From Phycisphaerae bacterium (GTDB lineage Bacteria; Planctomycetota; Phycisphaerae; UBA1845; UTPLA1), in the NCBI GenBank assembly GCA_016935885.1, contig JAFGQA010000035.1, positions 1 through 9,868 on the forward strand: a DNA stretch of 9,868 nucleotides, read 5' to 3'. Each line of letters begins with the position of its first letter. Position 1 is the first letter of the stretch. The notes beneath the pieces were generated by a model that was given only the letters and a program-made list of their open reading frames with translations, was not told where the DNA came from and did not search any database. The position numbers and the translations under genes are program-made. Below, one piece after another: positions 6,225 through 9,868 of the stretch.

Positions 6225-8961
6225 CTCCGCTTCCCCTCCCGTCGGCCGAAACGGCGCGCTCATCGGCCTTCCGGCTCGCCCGAATGTCCGCCGCGCGCAA
6301 GATCGCCTCCAGGTACGCTAGGCGGAAGGGCCCCTGGGTGTCCCTCAAGCGGATCATGCGCTCTGCCCAGGACGGTTGTCCCTTGAACGGCTCCTTCTCG
6401 CACAAGCCCAATTCCATCGGTTCCAGCGACAGCATGGCGGGGGGCGCCTCCACCCCGTCGCCGAGGTCGGTCGCCGGCAATTCGTCGCGGTCCCAGACGC
6501 CGCGGGCGAAACGGCGATTCCCATCCGGCCGCAACTCGTTCGGCAGTGAACGGATGGAAAGCCGTACCTTGCCGTGGTGAGCGGCCACGAGGTAGGCGAC
6601 CAAGTCGCGATGTTCCGCCTGGATCAAAGCGTCCGGCAAGAGGAGAACCGCGACTGCGGACGCAAGCTCGTGACGGAAGTATCTCCGATGGTGTTTCCGA
6701 GTGTCATCGCTCGAACCCCCACCGCGAACCCAGCAATTGTCGGGCGCCTTGGCGATGCGGCTCGGTCCTTTCATGCATCGCTGGGCATCGGGTGATTGAA
6801 GAACCTTGTGTTCGAGCTTTGCGATGAACGCCGTATGCGCCTTTCCCCGATCATGCCATCTCACGGCGTGGCGCAACGCATCCCTCTCGAATTCATTCAC
6901 GGACAGCTCATTCAGGATGTGTTCCAGCTCGGCCCATACTTCTCCGGTGTGTTCCGCTATGGTCTGCCAGACCCCGATGTGCGAAAGCCGCTCTTCTTCG
7001 GTTCCGTCCGGAGAGCCTCCCCGCGATTCCTTGTCAGGGCAAGGCTCGACACGGCTCTCGTTGTGGGCGTCCCATCCGCGCTCGCTCGAGTATCCGCCAG
7101 CATCCGCATGAACCAGGAACAGTTGGCCTGGCGCGATTGATCTTGCGTCGGCTTTCTCCCATTTCTCGTCGAGGAAATTCCACCGCCAGACCTTTCCATC
7201 GTACTCATGGACGAAGTTGCGGAATTCGCTGTAGGTTGGCCTTCCCTTGCCGTCCCTCTTTACCAGTCCGATCGGCACGGCACAAAGTTCCCTGCGTTGT
7301 GGCGCAGGTTCGTCATCCGACGGGGGCTCGTCACCGCGGCGTTGGTCCCAGGTGCGCCAGAAGACGCGAACGTCGCTGTCCTCTACCTCGCGGACAAAGC
7401 GGTCAATGTCTATATCGTTCCCTGCCAAGTCCGGAGTCGTGTCGAAAAGGTCTAGGAGATCCCTGCGGCGGATAACGTGCGTGTGGTCGAGGCGGAGCTC
7501 GACCTTCGGGAGTGCCTTGAGGCCGACGTCCTTCAGTTCCTCTAATTGGGCTGCCGCGGCTTTGAGGTCGGCGTCTCCATAAGGAGCCAGAACCTTGTCG
7601 ACATCTGCCTTGCTGCTAGGCATTGAGACCCAGTACACCGCGGCGCTTTGATTCTCCGTCCCTAGCCGGTTGCAGCGCCCGAACCGCTGCACCAGCGAAG
7701 CCCACGGCGCCAGTTCAGTGAAAAGCGTGGCAGCGCTCACATCAACGCCGGCCTCGATTACCTGAGTGCTGACAATTATCATTCCGCCCGCCGGTGGCGG
7801 AGCCAGCGCAGCCTCGATCTGCCTCTGGCGGTCGCCGGGTCGAAAGCGGGAGTGAAGCAGCACCACCGAAGGTACTAACGTTTCGGCTCTTGCGGGCCGT
7901 TCCTTTGCTCTGCGGCGGCTCTTCTGGGTAGCAGGCGCGCCGTTCACGACGCCATCCAGAGCCTCAAACAACTCACGGGCCCGCTGGACGGTGTTGACGA
8001 CCGCGATCGTGCGGGTCCCGCTTCCGGCCTTCTCGGAGGCTCCGCGATGTGCCGCGGCTATCTCAGCCGCAAGCGCTTTCGCGTCGCCCATCGTTGCGTT
8101 GGCCTTCGTCAGCGGCTTGCAGGCATCCCAACGAGCCTGGAGGGTCTCTTTCGCCGTCCCGTCCAGACGCCAATCGCCCAGCTCCAGCGCAAAGTCGAAG
8201 GTGAGACGAGCCTTCGGGGGGTGCTTTTCGAGAACGTCCTTGAAATCGATGGTCTCCAGCCACCGGTCATCCAGCGTTGCGGACATCCACACACTCCGGC
8301 ATCCGTGGCCGTTCCTCGCTTGCTCCGCGTCTTCGAGGGGCAGCTTCTTACGAAAAGCCTCCAGTTGAGCCGTCGTTGGAAGGCCGTTGCCCATGAGCTG
8401 AATCTCATCGAAGACCCACAAACAATCCGTGTGGAGCATTCCGAACTGCATGGGCCAGCGCGAACGGCTGGCAGCGTATCCGCGATTCAATGCCCGCGAC
8501 AGCAGCATGTCCTGGGTGCCTATGATGATCGCGTCGCGCTCAGGATAGATATCCCAGTTGTCTTGGTCCTCGCCACCCATGAGGACATGCACGACGACCT
8601 TCCCCTTAACGTTGAAGTCAGGCGTGTAGGAGCGGAACTTCTTCCTGTCGCCCTGGTCGTCGAACTGCGCTTGTCCGGCCAGAAGGCCCAGGTTGTGTAG
8701 CCAGAGAACGGCATTGTCGCGGGTCTGTTCCACGAGCACCCGCATCGGCAGACAGTACACCAGTCGCCGCGGCGTGACGGCCTTCCTCGCTTCTTCGGCA
8801 TGGAAACGCCTCCAGAGCCAGCCTATTACGGCCATCGCGGTCTTGCCGAGTCCTGTGGGCACATGGACGAGCTGTGGAATGTGCGGGGATTCCGCGAACT
8901 CTCGCTGAAAGGGGAACGGCGCATTCCCAGCAGCTTCTTGGAAGAACTCGTCGAACTTCAC
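6214..8961 (-). CDS. cas3: Cas3, helicase-nuclease with C-terminal HD domain (type I-G)
   Basis: This 915-aa effector is recruited to target-bound complex, unwinds DNA by ATP hydrolysis and degrades it. Superfamily 2 helicase motifs appear in order: Walker A VPTGLGKTA (34-42, K40), motif II VFDEIQ (183-188), motif III SAT (227-229), motif V VSTQVIEAGVDVSA (397-410) and motif VI QRFGRCNR (425-432). The HD nuclease lies C-terminal, as is usual in type I-G: HTGEV (H671), RWHDRGKAH (H703, D704), RHE (H764) and AAHHGK (H795, H796). All expected metal ligands seem present, so it should be active. The GTG start at 8961 is supported by GGGAGG (8967-8972) with 5-nt spacing. Its 3' end overlaps the ORF6N gene. 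Residues about 335-360 and 630-660 are low-complexity linkers. Confidence 0.97.
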   Translation of the reverse strand: MKFDEFFQEAAGNAPFPFQREFAESPHIPQLVHVPTGLGKTAMAVIGWLWRRFHAEEARKAVTPRRLVYCLPMRVLVEQTRDNAVLWLHNLGLLAGQAQFDDQGDRKKFRSYTPDFNVKGKVVVHVLMGGEDQDNWDIYPERDAIIIGTQDMLLSRALNRGYAASRSRWPMQFGMLHTDCLWVFDEIQLMGNGLPTTAQLEAFRKKLPLEDAEQARNGHGCRSVWMSATLDDRWLETIDFKDVLEKHPPKARLTFDFALELGDWRLDGTAKETLQARWDACKPLTKANATMGDAKALAAEIAAAHRGASEKAGSGTRTIAVVNTVQRARELFEALDGVVNGAPATQKSRRRAKERPARAETLVPSVVLLHSRFRPGDRQRQIEAALAPPPAGGMIIVSTQVIEAGVDVSAATLFTELAPWASLVQRFGRCNRLGTENQSAAVYWVSMPSSKADVDKVLAPYGDADLKAAAAQLEELKDVGLKALPKVELRLDHTHVIRRRDLLDLFDTTPDLAGNDIDIDRFVREVEDSDVRVFWRTWDQRRGDEPPSDDEPAPQRRELCAVPIGLVKRDGKGRPTYSEFRNFVHEYDGKVWRWNFLDEKWEKADARSIAPGQLFLVHADAGGYSSERGWDAHNESRVEPCPDKESRGGSPDGTEEERLSHIGVWQTIAEHTGEVWAELEHILNELSVNEFERDALRHAVRWHDRGKAHTAFIAKLEHKVLQSPDAQRCMKGPSRIAKAPDNCWVRGGGSSDDTRKHHRRYFRHELASAVAVLLLPDALIQAEHRDLVAYLVAAHHGKVRLSIRSLPNELRPDGNRRFARGVWDRDELPATDLGDGVEAPPAMLSLEPMELGLCEKEPFKGQPSWAERMIRLRDTQGPFRLAYLEAILRAADIRASRKADERAVSADGRGSGDVA

Positions 8962-9275
8962 GACCGCCTCCCATGTCGAGCAGCCTCATGAGAGTCCGCT
9001 TGGGCTTGCCTGCCTGCGCAGCGCTTAACGATTCGAGGTAGCGTGCAACCTCGACCTTTCGAGCCGGGTGCGTCGCCTGGGCGATGGATTGCCACCGAAT
9101 CCCAGCGCCAAGTCTTGCTTGCCCGTCTTCCTGCATTTCCCGGCGACTTGGACACAGTCCGGACCGAGGAAAGACCGCGCCTCTCGTCGAGGACTGCCGC
9201 ACGGGTCTCCGTCACGCCACAGGAGGTGTCCCAGCCGGCGCAACTGCTCCGCGAAGAGGTGACGCACTCCATCCC

Positions 9276-9304
9276 ATTGTACTATCCGCGCAGGATTCTC
9301 GCAA
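9276..9304 (-). promoter_or_regulatory. Candidate sigma70-type promoter for the cas operon
   Basis: On the minus strand a TTGCGA box (9299-9304) is separated by 17 nt from TACAAT (9276-9281). The -10 box matches consensus at five of six positions and the -35 box at four of six. Transcription would start near 9269 and leave a leader of about 300 nt before cas3. It is the best-spaced pair I found upstream of cas3, but it lies within the decayed-looking fragments, so it could be chance. Confidence 0.3.
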
Positions 9305-9627
9305 TAGGCAGGCTCTCACGGATGGAGGCGATGCGCCTGTCCTCGGAGTCGAGTTCGCCCCTCCCTGAGCGGACCCGGGCCCAATCGACCAATTGAGCAG
9401 TGTCCAAGGTATAATCAGAGGCGCCATGATGGGCTACCGTGCCCACGACATACGCGCGGTTGGGCGAGCTGTGCCGCAAGGAAGGACGCGCCGGGCGCAT
9501 CTGTGGCTTTAGCGGTTCCTCGGCCCACGGTCCCCGCCGCGCGTGGAGGCGGAGCCTCCGGCTCGTGAAGAAAAATCGACCGAGCGCACCCGCGCCCCGG
9601 GGCTGCCGTCCGGCCCCGATGAACGGC

Positions 9628-9656
9628 GGGCGGTAGGTCGTTCGATCCTGCCGCCC
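9628..9656. terminator. Hairpin downstream of the S41-like gene, possible terminator
   Basis: GGGCGGTAGG (9628-9637) pairs with CCTGCCGCCC (9647-9656) across a 9-base loop. The single non-Watson-Crick pair is a G-U wobble in the plus-strand RNA and a C-A mismatch in the minus-strand RNA. The plus-strand side is followed by a T-rich stretch (TTCTTCGGATTTTGCTCTT). The upstream gene, however, ends on the minus strand at 9719, and after the hairpin on that strand the next T-run is far away (about 9571-9575). It may end transcription in one or both directions. Confidence 0.35.
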
Positions 9657-9718
9657 GTTCTTCGGATTTTGCTCTTGCCGCTTGAGCCCTGCGCCAGCTT
9701 CTCCGCGGCCGGTTGATC

Positions 9719-9868
9719 CTACTTGTCTTCCTCCCTGATGCCCATTCCGCTCCTGTCGGGGTACGCCGGAATCGGCGGCACGCGGTGCGGGTGCCTGACG
9801 ATTTCCTCCAGCATGTAGTCTATGGCAGCGTCCAGCTGCGGGTCGCCGCCGTCGACCATCAATGCCGG
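9719..9868 (-). CDS. C-terminal end of a protein, possibly tricorn-like S41 peptidase (partial)
   Basis: An open minus-strand frame enters from the right edge and ends at TAG 9719-9721, giving 49 residues. It contains VDGGDPQLDAAIDYMLEEIV, then HRVPPIPAYPDRSGMGI. A DPQLD-x-AI helix followed by a proline-rich PxPAYPDRS tail resembles the C-termini of tricorn-like S41 proteases. That assignment is from memory on a short piece without catalytic residues. The start lies outside the window. It is likely a chromosomal housekeeping-type neighbour, not part of the CRISPR system, and is separated from cas3 by about 760 bp. Confidence 0.55.
   Translation of the reverse strand, partial: PALMVDGGDPQLDAAIDYMLEEIVRHPHRVPPIPAYPDRSGMGIREEDK

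Larger units (their letters stand above)
8962..9718. other. Gap upstream of cas3 with decayed-looking coding fragments
   Basis: No intact gene is convincing here, though several minus-strand fragments look protein-like in different frames. One contains VVGTVAHHGASDYTLDTAQ and DWARVRSGRGELDSEDRR and stops at 9282. A second frame gives VQWDGVRHLFAEQLRRLG just after. A third gives PARKVEVARYLESLSAAQ at about 9065-9010. One frame ends in a TGA (8958-8960) that overlaps the cas3 GTG, but its translation is rich in S, R and T and looks like a shadow. A frameshifted gene formerly upstream of cas3 is a plausible reading. I do not recognise its family. The region should also hold the operon promoter. 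Confidence 0.35.

Noticed and set aside
8618..9202. 194-aa minus-strand open frame crossing the cas3 start
   Set aside because: Its second half is an out-of-frame shadow of the cas3 helicase. Only the part upstream of 8962 looks protein-like, and that is covered under the decayed region.
9043..9396. 117-aa plus-strand open frame upstream of cas3
   Set aside because: No recognisable motifs, low-complexity composition typical of antisense frames, and no ribosome binding site that I can see.
9410..9415. Perfect TATAAT on the plus strand
   Set aside because: No acceptable -35 box lies 16-18 nt upstream and the only frame after it is 28 codons, so a plus-strand gene is not supported.
9545..9579. 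GGAGGC/GCCTCC hairpin next to an ATTTTTC run as an intrinsic terminator
   Set aside because: On the minus strand the T-run comes before the hairpin, and on the plus strand the hairpin is followed by A residues, so the order is wrong for both directions.

Overview
The window carries the effector operon of a type I-G (formerly I-U) CRISPR-Cas system on the minus strand, in GC-rich bacterial DNA. The gene order in the direction of transcription is cas3, a KilA-N-like ORF6N gene, csx17, csb1 and csb2. A decayed HEPN-nuclease remnant follows, then a probable CRISPR leader, and finally one CRISPR repeat at the left edge, from which the array runs out of the window. The strong G/C preference at third codon positions suggests a high-GC bacterium, but nothing here fixes the phylum.

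Layout from right to left. 9719-9868 holds the C-terminal end of a minus-strand gene, possibly a tricorn-like S41 peptidase. 8962-9718 holds no convincing intact gene: it contains dyads, a candidate promoter, and protein-like fragments in several minus-strand frames. 682-8961 is the cas operon. Cas3 has its helicase N-terminal and its HD nuclease C-terminal. An ORF6N-domain gene sits between cas3 and csx17 and overlaps both. Csx17 is the Cas8-like large subunit, Csb1 is Cas7, and Csb2 is the Cas5-Cas6 fusion. 316-681 encodes the C-terminal HEPN part of a TIGR02710-type CRISPR-associated CARF/HEPN protein without its N-terminal part. 48-315 is the likely leader and contains a cluster of inverted repeats. 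12-47 is a repeat that, read on the minus strand, ends in ATTGAAGC, a usual type I crRNA 5' handle.

How the parts should work together (family knowledge): Csb2 processes the pre-crRNA and caps the complex, Csb1 forms the backbone on the crRNA, Csx17 serves as the large subunit in target recognition, and Cas3 is recruited to unwind and cut DNA. The adaptation genes expected in type I-G (cas4-cas1 fusion and cas2) are not in the window, and the HEPN remnant lies between csb2 and the array.

The most unusual element is the ORF6N gene. ORF6N domains are best known from phage antirepressor-like and KilA-N-related DNA-binding proteins. Here one is built into the translationally coupled cas operon, so it is a candidate regulator or accessory factor of this CRISPR system, or a phage-derived passenger.
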